Assembly: GCA_965262505.1 (NCBI GenBank)
Contig: CBDHFM010000030.1
Location: forward strand, 4,712,001 to 4,776,000
Direction of reading: 5' to 3'
Source of the DNA: JACPPO01 sp965262505
Lineage (GTDB): Bacteria; Acidobacteriota; Vicinamibacteria; Vicinamibacterales; UBA2999
DNA: 64,000 nt
This document shows positions 34,682 to 42,784 of the stretch, piece after piece (the stretch's first letter is position 1; each line of letters begins with the position of its first letter). The translations under genes and the position numbers were made by a program. Under the pieces are notes generated by a model. That model was not told where the DNA came from and did not search any database. It worked only from the letters and a program-made list of their open reading frames with translations.

Positions 34682-35088
34682 CCCCACGCGCATCGAGCGC
34701 TGGTCATTGACCAGCCTGCAGCAGCGCCTGGTCAAGACGGGCGGGCGGTTGGTAAAACACGCGCGCTACTACTGGCTGTTCCTGGCGGAGAGTCACCTGA
34801 CCCGACGCCTGTTCGGGGCGATGCTCCAGCGGATCTGGGCGCTACCGGTCCCGGCAGGCTGACGCGCGGCGAGTGCAAGGACGCCGGCTTGGCAAAGCGA
34901 GGACACAAATGAGGAGCGGTGTCGAAGGAATCCCCTGGAAGCACGGACCTCCAGCCCGCGACACGTCAGCGCGGGCTGGAGGTGACGGCATTCGGACCTG
35001 GACGATGGTGCGACGAACACAATCTCGTGGGCTCGGCGGCTCTCGGGTGTATAAATGGCCATCCGGGGCAGGCAAAACGGAAATCCCG
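34682..35088 (+). mobile_element. IS1380 element, right 400 bp only
   Basis: Matches the complement of 56482-56885 in the intact IS1380: the last 60 transposase codons and the non-coding tail to the terminal repeat (AAAACGGAAATCCCG). It contains a 14-bp perfect hairpin (arms 34947-34960 and 34970-34983) that may stop transcription at the end of the element. Confidence 0.85.
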
Positions 35089-35162
35089 GTTTATACGTAC
35101 CGTTTCTGACGCTGACCGCGGATTCATCCAGAATGGTGGAATCGACCCGCAAAGAGGCCCCG

Positions 35163-36452
35163 ATGCATCACGCGACCCCTTCCCGGTCAATATCTCGGGC
35201 CAGCCTGCCCCTCTTCGACCAACTGGATCCAAACATCGTGGCCGCGCCAACTCCTCACGAGGCTGTTGACTTCCTTGGCAAGGTGCGAGCGTTTCGAGAC
35301 TTCGGTCAGAGCACCGTCGAGTTCGAGGAAGACGGAATTCGATATCTGGTGAACGAGTATTGGACGGCTGGACAGCGACAGGCGTCGTCTCTTCACGAGG
35401 TGTCCTACCGAGCCTGTTTCAAGCCACAGCTTCCTGAGTTCTTCATCTCGCGTCTGACGGAGCCGGGTGAGACTGTTCACGACCCCTTCATGGGGCGGGG
35501 CACGACGCCGCTTCAGGCGGCCCTCATGGGCCGTCGGCCATCGGGAAACGACATCAATCCGCTTTCGGTGCTGCTCACACGGCCTCGTTTTCGTCCACCG
35601 CTCCTTGCCGAGGTTGCGAGACGACTCGAGGAAGTCCCCTGGGCTGCCGGTGAGATCGAGCGGGACGACCTGCTCGCGTTCTACCACCCTTCCACACTGT
35701 CGAGGCTGAGTGCGCTCAGGAAGTGGCTCCTGTCGCGTTGCCCGATAGACGATTCCCACCCGGATCCAGTCGATAACTGGATCCGGATGGTCTCTCTGAA
35801 TCGGCTGACCGGCCATTCCACCGGTTTCTTCTCTGGCCGAACGATGCCGCCGAATCAGGCGGTGTCGATCGCTTCTCAGATCAAGATGAACGTCAAGCTC
35901 GGTTTGCGGCCGCCACCGCGGGACATAATCGCGGTCATCTTAAAAAAATCGAAGAGTCTGCTGTCGGACGGCGTGCCACCTCATCAGGATGGGTTGGCAG
36001 CAACGTTATGCATCGGCTCCGCTACGAGTATGCCTGCGATTCCGGATGGTTCGGTGGCGCTCACGGTTACATCGCCACCGTTCCTGGACATAGTGCAGTA
36101 CGCCAGTGACAACTGGCTTCGGTGCTGGTTCGCGGGGATCGACCTCGACTCCGTGGCGATCGCCATGCACCGCACCCCGGAAGCCTGGACATCGATGGTC
36201 AGGGACGTTCTCATTGAGCAATCACGGATCATCCACCCGGGTGGGCACATCGCGTTCGAGGTTGGAGAGGTGCGGGGCGGGACACTACTGCTCGAGACCC
36301 TCGTGTGGCAGGCGGCCGATGGTCTGCCGTTTGAGCGTCTTGGCGTTCTGGTCAATCAACAAGATTTTACGAAAACTGCGAACTGTTGGGGCGTGGCGAA
36401 TAACAAGTCTGGGACCAACACCAACAGGATTGTGCTGTTGCGACGCACGTGA
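35163..36452 (+). CDS. DNA methyltransferase (N4/N6-type, TSPP motif)
   Basis: A 429-residue SAM-dependent DNA methyltransferase. The SAM-binding motif is DPFMGRGTTPLQAAL near residue 106, and the catalytic motif is VTSPPFLDIVQY near residue 301. The order (SAM motif first) and the TSPPF/TSPPY form are typical of beta-class-related N4-cytosine or N6-adenine enzymes that lack a separate specificity subunit. The ATG at 35163 has AGAGG 6 bases upstream; an in-frame ATG at 35133 is possible. No restriction endonuclease is adjacent, so it may be orphan or the modification partner of a lost nuclease. Confidence 0.8.
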   Translation: MHHATPSRSISRASLPLFDQLDPNIVAAPTPHEAVDFLGKVRAFRDFGQSTVEFEEDGIRYLVNEYWTAGQRQASSLHEVSYRACFKPQLPEFFISRLTEPGETVHDPFMGRGTTPLQAALMGRRPSGNDINPLSVLLTRPRFRPPLLAEVARRLEEVPWAAGEIERDDLLAFYHPSTLSRLSALRKWLLSRCPIDDSHPDPVDNWIRMVSLNRLTGHSTGFFSGRTMPPNQAVSIASQIKMNVKLGLRPPPRDIIAVILKKSKSLLSDGVPPHQDGLAATLCIGSATSMPAIPDGSVALTVTSPPFLDIVQYASDNWLRCWFAGIDLDSVAIAMHRTPEAWTSMVRDVLIEQSRIIHPGGHIAFEVGEVRGGTLLLETLVWQAADGLPFERLGVLVNQQDFTKTANCWGVANNKSGTNTNRIVLLRRT

Positions 36453-36504
36453 GTCTAGAGTCAAGCCCGTTCTTAGTTGAAACTCTCTGCGGCTCCTGAT
36501 CGAT

Positions 36505-36603
36505 TACGCGGCTTTCTTCTTCGACGTCGTCGTGTCGATCTTCAGTTCTCGCTTCACCGCGACACGGAGCGTAGGCAGGTGCCGGTACCCCCTCACCTTG
36601 CGC
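36505..36603 (-). mobile_element. IS256/mutator-family transposase, extreme C-terminal scrap
   Basis: The minus strand encodes KVRGYRHLPTLRVAVKREL and then KKKAA with a stop, matching the same type of transposase C terminus as at 34338-34637. Cut by the IS5 at 36604. Confidence 0.6.
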
Positions 36604-37672
36604 GGCGTTGTTGCATGAAGACCCTGCGGGGGGGCGCACTTCTCGTGACCCTTCGCAGGAGCCACACTATAGGGATGCAGTCGAAGGTCCATCCCACGTA
36701 TAAGACGAAGTACCGCGTTGCGAACTGGGCGGCCTACAATCAGGCCCTCGTTCGACGCGGCGATGTGACGGTGTGGGTGTCCTCGGAAGCGATCGCTGCC
36801 TGGACGCCCGGCCGGAGCGGCCTGCGGGGCGGGCAGCGGCGCTACTCGGATCTCGCCATCGAGACCGCCCTGACCCTGCGGCTCCTCTCCCATCTCCCGC
36901 TGCGCCAGGCCGAAGGGTTCCTGCACGCCCTGTTCGGGATGATGCGCCTCGATCTCTCCGCCCCCGACTATACGACGCTCTCCCGGCGCAGTCAGCATCT
37001 GAGGCGCCGTCTGCGACCGGTCCCGCCCGACGAGGGCATCCATCTCGTGCTCGACAGCACGGGGCTGTCCATCGTCGGGGCAGGTGAGTGGGCCGCCGCG
37101 AAACACGGTGGCTGCGGCCGGCGTGGGTGGAGGAAACTCCACCTTGGCGTCGATCAGTCCGGCGTGATCCGTGTCCACACGTTGACCGAGGCGACGGGTG
37201 ATGATGCGACCACCGGCCTCGATCTGCTCAACGCGGTCGAGGGCCCTCTCGTGCGCGTCACCGCTGACGCCGCCTATGACACGGTCGCCGTCTACGAAAC
37301 GGCGGGGGCGCGGGGTGCGACGGTCGTCGTCCCACCGGCCAGGACGGCGAACGTCTCTGGCCACGGCCCGCGGTCGCCCGCGCGGGATCGGACGATCCAG
37401 TTGGTGAAGCAGCTCGGCCGGCGCCAGTGGAAGAAGGTGTCAGGGTACCATCGTCAGGGCCGGGTGGAGAATGCGTTCTTCCGCTACAAGTCCATCATCG
37501 GCGATAGCCTTCGCGCCCGGAGTCCAGCTGGGCAGGGGAGTGAGGCCGTTCTCGGCTGTGAGATCCTGAATCGGATGACCGCCCTCGGCCGACCAGTGTC
37601 GTATCGCATCGGCCGGTGAGGATCCTGTCGGTGGGCATCGTGTGGGCCAGTCACGATTCGTGCAACAACGCC
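36604..37672 (+). mobile_element. IS5-family element, intact (1069 bp)
   Basis: Terminal repeats GGCGTTGTTGCATGAA and TTCGTGCAACAACGCC enclose a full-length transposase. This is one of two copies with an unbroken gene. Confidence 0.92.
36675..37619 (+). CDS. IS5-family transposase, intact
   Basis: A 314-residue DDE transposase. An N-terminal domain (SEAIAAWTP, then RRYSDLAIETALTLRLL) is followed by the catalytic core: VLDSTGLSIVGAGEW (first Asp), VTADAAYDTVAVYE (second Asp) and GYHRQGRVENAFFRYKSIIG (Y-x2-R-x3-E block). This is the reference copy for the broken IS5 elements in the window. Upstream bases 36604-36674 form the leader shared by all copies. Confidence 0.92.
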   Translation: MQSKVHPTYKTKYRVANWAAYNQALVRRGDVTVWVSSEAIAAWTPGRSGLRGGQRRYSDLAIETALTLRLLSHLPLRQAEGFLHALFGMMRLDLSAPDYTTLSRRSQHLRRRLRPVPPDEGIHLVLDSTGLSIVGAGEWAAAKHGGCGRRGWRKLHLGVDQSGVIRVHTLTEATGDDATTGLDLLNAVEGPLVRVTADAAYDTVAVYETAGARGATVVVPPARTANVSGHGPRSPARDRTIQLVKQLGRRQWKKVSGYHRQGRVENAFFRYKSIIGDSLRARSPAGQGSEAVLGCEILNRMTALGRPVSYRIGR

Positions 37673-37722
37673 GCGTGACGGATGCAGCTTCCCCACGGCG
37701 CCCGCGATCGACGACCATTGCC

Positions 37723-37741
37723 TGTCCGTCTCGAATTCGTT
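37723..37741 (+). mobile_element. IS481-like terminal repeat, solo
   Basis: TGTCCGTCTCGAATTCGTT, identical over 19 bases to the inverted end at 38300. It lies 24 bases upstream of the LuxR fragment start. Confidence 0.6.
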
Positions 37742-37764
37742 ATGACTCGTGTGGTCTGGGGAAC

Positions 37765-38054
37765 ATGAGCGAGCAGGCCGCGTTCGAGCGCGTCCTGGCG
37801 TCGTTGTACGCCGCCATGCTCGACGATACCCTCTGGCCGGCCACCTCGGCTCTGATTGACGAGGCCTGCGGCGTCGTGGGCAATGCCCTCCTGGTCGGCG
37901 AAGGCCCGCCGGACGACATCCGGGTCCTCTTCGTCGGGCTTTACTACCGCGGGCAGCGCCGCCCCGATCTGGAGCGTGAGTACCTCGACGTCTACCATCC
38001 CATCAACGAAGCCATCCCGCGCCTGCGGCAACTGCCAGACGGCCATCTGGTGCC
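37765..38054 (+). pseudogene. LuxR-type regulator, N-terminal sensing domain only
   Basis: About 97 codons from the ATG at 37765: FERVLASLYAAMLDDTLWPA, then LFVGLYYRGQRRPDLEREYL and INEAIPRLRQLPDGHLVPV. This is the N-terminal domain seen in a group of helix-turn-helix LuxR regulators. The DNA-binding C terminus is lost where an IS481-like remnant begins at 38055. Confidence 0.65.
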
Positions 38055-38300
38055 TGTGCGTCTCGAATTCCCAATTCTCTCGCTGAATCCAGGATTGAGG
38101 CAACGTTGCGTGGTGCCTGGCGTCTGGCCTCCTCCAACGAGGTACGCAGCCACGCGTCGTTGAAGGGCCACACGCCGTTGACCTTCGCCGGCGGACACAT
38201 GGTGGCCCGTGCCGAGCTTAACTAATGTCCGTTAGGTCTCCCACTGCCGGGACTTGGTCCAGCTCCCAGTGGCGGCCTGACAACGAATTCGAGACGGACA
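38055..38300. mobile_element. IS481-like element, 246-bp deletion derivative
   Basis: The left end (TGTGCGTCTCGAATTCCC) matches the transposase-upstream end of the element at 59217-60418, and the right end (complement of TGTCCGTCTCGAATTCGTT) matches its other end; the transposase gene between them is gone. The first 75 bases are shared with 5396-5478. Confidence 0.75.
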
Positions 38301-38343
38301 CGATTCGACGCTGGCCAGGCGTCACTGCCGTGTGGCGGGTGCC

Positions 38344-39795
38344 TTACCGGATCGCGCGCCAGAACGAGCTCTTCTTCCCGTGTTCCCGGCGTAATCTGGC
38401 GTCGTAGACATCGTGCGCTTCGTAGGCCTCGAAATCCTCGATCGCCGACGCCAGGCTCGCACACTCCCTGAGATGTCGCGCGGCGTGGTGGTAGCGGCTG
38501 GACCGGCGTTGCGTCAGGGCGGCGTCGATCATGGAGCGCAGCACCAGCGTCGCGGCCAGCGGATACGTGTCGGCCAGCGCCTCCGCCGCCGGAGCCAAGA
38601 TTTCATAGCGATGGCCGTCCAGATCCCCTGCCTGCCGAATCGTGAGCGCGGCCGCCCTGTCGAGGGCCGGCCAGGACACCAGGAATGCCAGCGCCACGAG
38701 CGGGCTCGTGTAGCGCTCCGCATAATCGAGCGCCCGCTCCTCGGCGTCGACGTCTTCGAAATCGGGGAGCCGCCTGAGATAGGCGCGCAGATGCGGGGTC
38801 GACAACGCGCGCTCGAAGCACGACCAGCGATCCGCCTGGGCCTCGTCGCCGCGGTTGAGGGTGTCGAGCACCTCGATGCGCGCGTCCTCCCACTCGAAGG
38901 TCAGCCACTCCCCGCGATCCCCTCTGCGGTCGGCCGCGTCGATCACCTGTAAGGCCTCTGTCGCTCTGCCCGCCGCACACAATCGCAGGGCGATTTGCGC
39001 GGCAATATTCGGCACCCGTCTCGTGGGCGCGTCATATTGGGCGATGAATGCGTCCACGTCGCCCTGGGCATCCGCGATCTGCATCAACGCCAGGCGCACC
39101 GTGCTGGTCCGGGATCGTTCGGCCCGATCGTCGGCGTCGATCGGGCCACTGGATCCGTAGCCGAGGACACGTCGGTCCTGATCGGGCGGCGTGCGGGCGG
39201 GGACGTTCGACCATGCGATCATGCGCTGTTTAAGGTGCTCCAGCCCTTCCGCCCCCAGGGTCGGTGTCAGCACCTGGATCAGGGTGTCGTACTGGCCGTG
39301 GCCGTTGTCGGGCAGCGCCCGGAACGTACGGTCGGCCAGCGTGGTCGGATCGGGCGTTGCGGCGTGCGCGATTTGGCCAAGGTCGCTGACGGCCGTATCG
39401 AAGACACCGATCACGGTTCCACTGCTGTCATCGCAGCGCGCGAAGACCGAGCCGGCGAGCGCCAGAAAGCGCCACATCAGGTCCAGCCCATCGACCGGAT
39501 CGCGTGGGGCCACCGTGTCGACGATGGCGCGGCGCTGCATCTCCAGATCGTCGACCAAGACCCGCCGGCGCTGCCAGTCGACGAACGCGGATGACCGTGC
39601 GATTGTCGCCAGCTGGGTGCGCACGGCCCTCGCCACGGCGGCCGGGCTTTCCGCGCTGGCAAGCTCCAGCCTGAGACGACGTTTGGCCGCGGCATTGCCC
39701 CTGCTGATGTCCATCAACAGTTCGGCAAGTTGTCGGGCACCCAGTGCCTTGAGGTTCTTCGCGTTTAGTGTCGTCGTCGACGCCTGCCGCTTCAT
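38344..39795 (-). CDS. DUF6880-family protein
   Basis: A 483-residue soluble protein of alpha-helical repeats: an N-terminal MKRQASTTTLNAKNLKALGA block with LGARQLAELLMDISRGN, RVLVDDLEMQRRAIVDTVAP, then TPR-like helices, and a C-terminal segment YHHAARHLRECASLASAIED. These blocks match DUF6880, whose function is unknown. The ATG at 39795 is preferred because the sequence upstream in frame is Arg-rich noise. It has no adjacent operon partner and looks intact. Confidence 0.75.
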   Translation of the reverse strand: MKRQASTTTLNAKNLKALGARQLAELLMDISRGNAAAKRRLRLELASAESPAAVARAVRTQLATIARSSAFVDWQRRRVLVDDLEMQRRAIVDTVAPRDPVDGLDLMWRFLALAGSVFARCDDSSGTVIGVFDTAVSDLGQIAHAATPDPTTLADRTFRALPDNGHGQYDTLIQVLTPTLGAEGLEHLKQRMIAWSNVPARTPPDQDRRVLGYGSSGPIDADDRAERSRTSTVRLALMQIADAQGDVDAFIAQYDAPTRRVPNIAAQIALRLCAAGRATEALQVIDAADRRGDRGEWLTFEWEDARIEVLDTLNRGDEAQADRWSCFERALSTPHLRAYLRRLPDFEDVDAEERALDYAERYTSPLVALAFLVSWPALDRAAALTIRQAGDLDGHRYEILAPAAEALADTYPLAATLVLRSMIDAALTQRRSSRYHHAARHLRECASLASAIEDFEAYEAHDVYDARLRREHGKKSSFWRAIR

Positions 39796-40332
39796 GCGGC
39801 GTGCTTCTGTGGTCTGTGCACCAGATCTCTGGCCGGGTCGGCGAAGCGGGTGCTGCACATGGCGATCATGGCCACACGTGGACGGCCGTGTCCAGCGCAC
39901 GGTCGTGGCGCATCTGCGCACTCGCCGCAACAGCCGCGCGCTCCGTGCCGGCGTCGAAGCCGCCCCACCCGCCCCACGGCAGGTCCACCGCCGCCCCACG
40001 GCGCGCGATCCCGTCGCCTCGGCTGGAAATGGCAAGGAGAAAAGGACTCCCCACCATTTTGCAGGGGCGGTTGTCGTGTTTGCTTCGACCTCGTTCAGAC
40101 TTGCGCGCGCGGACGCGCGAGATGCGAGCGCACGCTGGGACGGGTCAATCAATCGTGGAAGAATTGAATCCGGCTGGATTGGTGATGATCGGTCGGCTGG
40201 CGCACGGCGGGACCACGAATCCGACGTTCGCTAGGCCAGATTCGTAGTTGCGGCCAGCTTCGTGTCTTCGCGCCGCCGTGACGATCGGCCACCACGATCG
40301 CGTCTCGGCGGCGAGACTGGAGCGGGAGCGAG
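39796..40332. other. Intergenic stretch, no supported gene
   Basis: Frames here are Arg/Pro-rich and motif-free. The divergent promoters of DUF6880 and the SAM methyltransferase gene must lie here. Confidence 0.45.
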
Positions 40333-40866
40333 ATGGGACACACCCTGCCGGCGTCGGCGCGCTGGTTGACCAGGCACCGGGATCTTCTGCCGACGACGGG
40401 TGGCGCGCTCGACGTCGCGTGCGGCCGGGGCCGGCACGCGCTGTGGCTGGCGACCGAGGGGCTGACGACCCTCGCGGTCGATCGCGACCCTGACGCGATC
40501 GCCAGCCTGCGGGACGACGCCGTGCGCCTGGGTCTGCCGGTGACTGCCGAAGTGCGCGATCTCGAAACGGGCGCGCCGGGACTGGACTCGGCGTGCTTCG
40601 ACGTGATCGTGGTGGTGCACTACCTCCACCGTCCGCTCGTGCCAGTGCTGGTCGACGCACTCGCCCCCGGCGGCGTGCTGGTGTACGAGACGTTCATGCG
40701 CGCGCAGGCCGGGCGGGGTCACCCAACCAACCCGAAGTTTCTCCTTGAGAGCGGGGAACTGCCGCGGCTGGTGCGGCCGCTCGAGATCCTGCGACAGCGG
40801 GAGGGCGAGGTGGACGGCCGGATGCTCGCGAGCGTGATCGCGCGTCCGGCGCCGGCAGCGCCGTGA
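40333..40866 (+). CDS. Class I SAM-dependent methyltransferase
   Basis: A 177-residue methyltransferase, cytoplasmic. Motif I is GGALDVACGRGRHALWLA near residue 23, motif II is LAVDRDPDAIASL near 48, and motif IV is FDVIVVVHYLHRPLVP near 93. The overall pattern resembles TehB/UbiE-like small methyltransferases; the substrate cannot be inferred. The ATG at 40333 is preceded by GGGAGCGAG. No operon partner follows; 40867-41194 has no supported gene. Confidence 0.8.
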   Translation: MGHTLPASARWLTRHRDLLPTTGGALDVACGRGRHALWLATEGLTTLAVDRDPDAIASLRDDAVRLGLPVTAEVRDLETGAPGLDSACFDVIVVVHYLHRPLVPVLVDALAPGGVLVYETFMRAQAGRGHPTNPKFLLESGELPRLVRPLEILRQREGEVDGRMLASVIARPAPAAP

Positions 40867-41194
40867 GCACCGCGGCCGATGGCGTCGGCCGTGAGGCCGT
40901 CATTGTGGCGGCCCACCGGACCGTGCTCGCGGCGAAAGCCGTTGCCGCAACGAGTTCCAGAAAACGGAGTGCCCTGGGCACTATGCGCGTCGATGTGCTC
41001 GGGCCCGCACCGCCGGCCCGGCACCAGCCCCCCTGGCTTGCCCGTCAGCGACGGAGAGCGCGGCGGCGTGCCGCGGCGGCGTCTTCCAGGCCCGTATCGG
41101 GCCGTGTGTCCACTGGAAACAGCCCGATATCGACCTGATACGCCACCCAACAGTCTTGTTCCGCGTCGAGCGGACACCGCCCAGACAGTCTGGC

Positions 41195-41302
41195 CACCGG
41201 CGGCGAGCGCTGCGCCCCTGGCTGCGGTACTACAATCACGGCCGGCCGCACGCCAGCTTGCACTATGAACCGCCCGTGTCACGACTCACGAGTGCGGCGT
41301 GG
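41195..41302 (+). mobile_element. IS481-family transposase, C-terminal scrap
   Basis: Encodes ALRPWLRYYNHGRPHASLHY and then EPPVSRLTSAAW with a stop, the closing motif of IS481 transposases (YYN-x-x-RPH). It lies directly beside the repeat array of the recombinase unit. Confidence 0.6.
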
Positions 41303-41329
41303 TGAACAACGTGTTTGACTTCAACCGCT

Positions 41330-41373
41330 AATCGGCCGCTAATCGGCCGTTTAGTGGGCGTTAATCGGTCGTT
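41330..41373. repeat. Left array: four phased 11-bp repeats
   Basis: AATCGGCCGCT, AATCGGCCGTT, TAGTGGGCGTT and AATCGGTCGTT, contiguous. Period 11 keeps the units on one face of the helix, as expected for arm-type recombinase sites. Confidence 0.75.
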
Positions 41374-41510
41374 TCCTGGCTGCGAAGGCGCACGCTAGCG
41401 CTTCACGCAAGTCGCGGAGCCGTTCGCGGACACGCTCCTGCTGGGCGACGTCAGGGTCGCGTACGATCGTGTCCAGCTCCGTCTCGCCGGATGGTCCCCC
41501 CCGCGCGCCC

Positions 41511-42500
41511 TTACGCGGTGGTGCGTCGCACGAGGCGGAGGGGCGGCGCGGTGCGCGGGCTGGCCGGGTGCGCGCGCCCACGCGGCGTCGCCTGTGCGTG
41601 CTGCGCCAGATAGGCGACCAGTTGGTCGCCAGCCTCGAGGAGTTCCTGCTCATTGATGATGTTGTAGCGGTCGAAGATGGCGCGGGTCTTGTGGCCGGTC
41701 AGGAGCATGGCGACCCGCTCGGGGACGCTGGCGCGGATCAGGTTGCGGGCGGCGGTGCGGCGGCAATCGTGGAGGAAGCGGGTCGGCACGCCGGCCGCCT
41801 GACAGGCGGTGCGCCACGCGGTACGCCAGCGGCGGATGGGGATGCCGTCGCGGTGGAAGACCAGCGGACTGTCGGGGTCGCGCCGTGCCCGCCGCCGCGC
41901 GAGGGCCTCGGCAATGGGTTGCGAAATGGGGAGAATCCGCCCCACCAACGTCTTCGAGCGGGCGGGCGAGAGCCGGATGACGCCGCCGGCCTCGTCAATC
42001 TCGTCCCAGGTGAGGCCGAGGATCTCGTTCTTGCGCCAGCCGGAGTAGTAGGCGAGGTCGAGGATGTCCTGCCACGGGGCGGGCAGGTGGGCGCGGACGG
42101 CGAGGTATTCGGGGTGCTCGAAGAAGCCCTGGCGGGGGGGATTCTCCCGCAGGCGGTCGGGGAAGCCGGGCACGATGTCGAGCCAGCCCCAGTGGACGGC
42201 GAGGGTACACATGCGGTGGAGGGCCGAGGTCTCGCGATTGATGGTGCCGGTGGCCGCCCCGGCGGCGCGCCGGGCGAGTTGGTACTGGCGGATCTGATAG
42301 GTGGTCAGCGCGGCGGCCCGCGCGGCGCGGCCGAAGAACGCGACGAGATGGGTGATCCGGCCGCGGGCGGTGCTCTGGGACCGGAACTGCCGGACCTGGT
42401 AGTCCTGGAGGTAGGCATCGCTGAGCTCGCCCAGGGTCGGCCCCTGGGGGCCGAAGGTGCGCGGTGGCGGCGCCGTCGCGCCAGTCTCGTGCGGGGTCAT
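41511..42500 (-). CDS. Tyrosine recombinase/integrase
   Basis: A 329-residue site-specific recombinase. An N-terminal SAM-like DNA-binding domain (TLGELSDAYLQDYQVRQF) is followed by the catalytic domain: first Arg in SGWRKNEILGL near residue 154, HDCRRTAARN (H-x-x-R) near 240, LLTGHKTRAIF (His) near 266 and FDRYNI (nucleophile Tyr) near 276. All catalytic residues are present. The ATG at 42500 has GGAGGG about 9 bases upstream. Its gene lies between arrays of 11-bp repeats that are likely its arm-type binding sites. Confidence 0.9.
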   Translation of the reverse strand: MTPHETGATAPPPRTFGPQGPTLGELSDAYLQDYQVRQFRSQSTARGRITHLVAFFGRAARAAALTTYQIRQYQLARRAAGAATGTINRETSALHRMCTLAVHWGWLDIVPGFPDRLRENPPRQGFFEHPEYLAVRAHLPAPWQDILDLAYYSGWRKNEILGLTWDEIDEAGGVIRLSPARSKTLVGRILPISQPIAEALARRRARRDPDSPLVFHRDGIPIRRWRTAWRTACQAAGVPTRFLHDCRRTAARNLIRASVPERVAMLLTGHKTRAIFDRYNIINEQELLEAGDQLVAYLAQHAQATPRGRAHPASPRTAPPLRLVRRTTA

Positions 42501-42698
42501 GGAATAGGTCCCTCCTTCGCAGTGGCCGCGGGCGGGCGGCCGTCGGTCCACATTCGCTCCGGTGGGCGCGACAGGGAAGCGGAATGTGGAGGGGCAACGG
42601 GCAGCCGAGACGACCGGTGGGGCAGGATCGACCGGGTCCGTGCGGATCGGCGGATCGGACGGCGGTCGACGGTGGCCGGCGGCGGGTGGGGGCCGCGT

Positions 42699-42753
42699 AA
42701 CGGGCTATGAGAGGGCTCTTAGAGGGCTCTTAGCGGGCCATTAGCGGCCGATG
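42699..42753. repeat. Right array: five phased 11-bp repeats
   Basis: AACGGGCTATG, AGAGGGCTCTT, AGAGGGCTCTT, AGCGGGCCATT and AGCGGCCGATG, contiguous. Read on the other strand the last two become CATCGGCCGCT and AATGGCCCGCT, close to the left array units. Confidence 0.75.
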
Positions 42754-42784
42754 ATCCCGCGATGCGCGTCGGTCTCCGGGAGCC

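Larger units (their letters stand above)
41330..42753. mobile_element. Candidate one-gene tyrosine-recombinase element
   Basis: About 1.4 kb: one tyrosine recombinase gene lying between two arrays of phased 11-bp repeats (41330-41373 and 42699-42753) that are related in inverted orientation. Proposed element ends are the outer edges of the arrays; exact borders and a target duplication were not established. Fragments of the same recombinase occur at 5482-5570 and 31092-31201, and the array occurs in both MITEs. Confidence 0.5.

Noticed and set aside
41351..41500. Small accessory gene (excisionase) behind the tyrosine recombinase
   Set aside because: A helical, charged frame exists, but it has no start codon of its own outside the recombinase gene and ends inside the 11-bp array.
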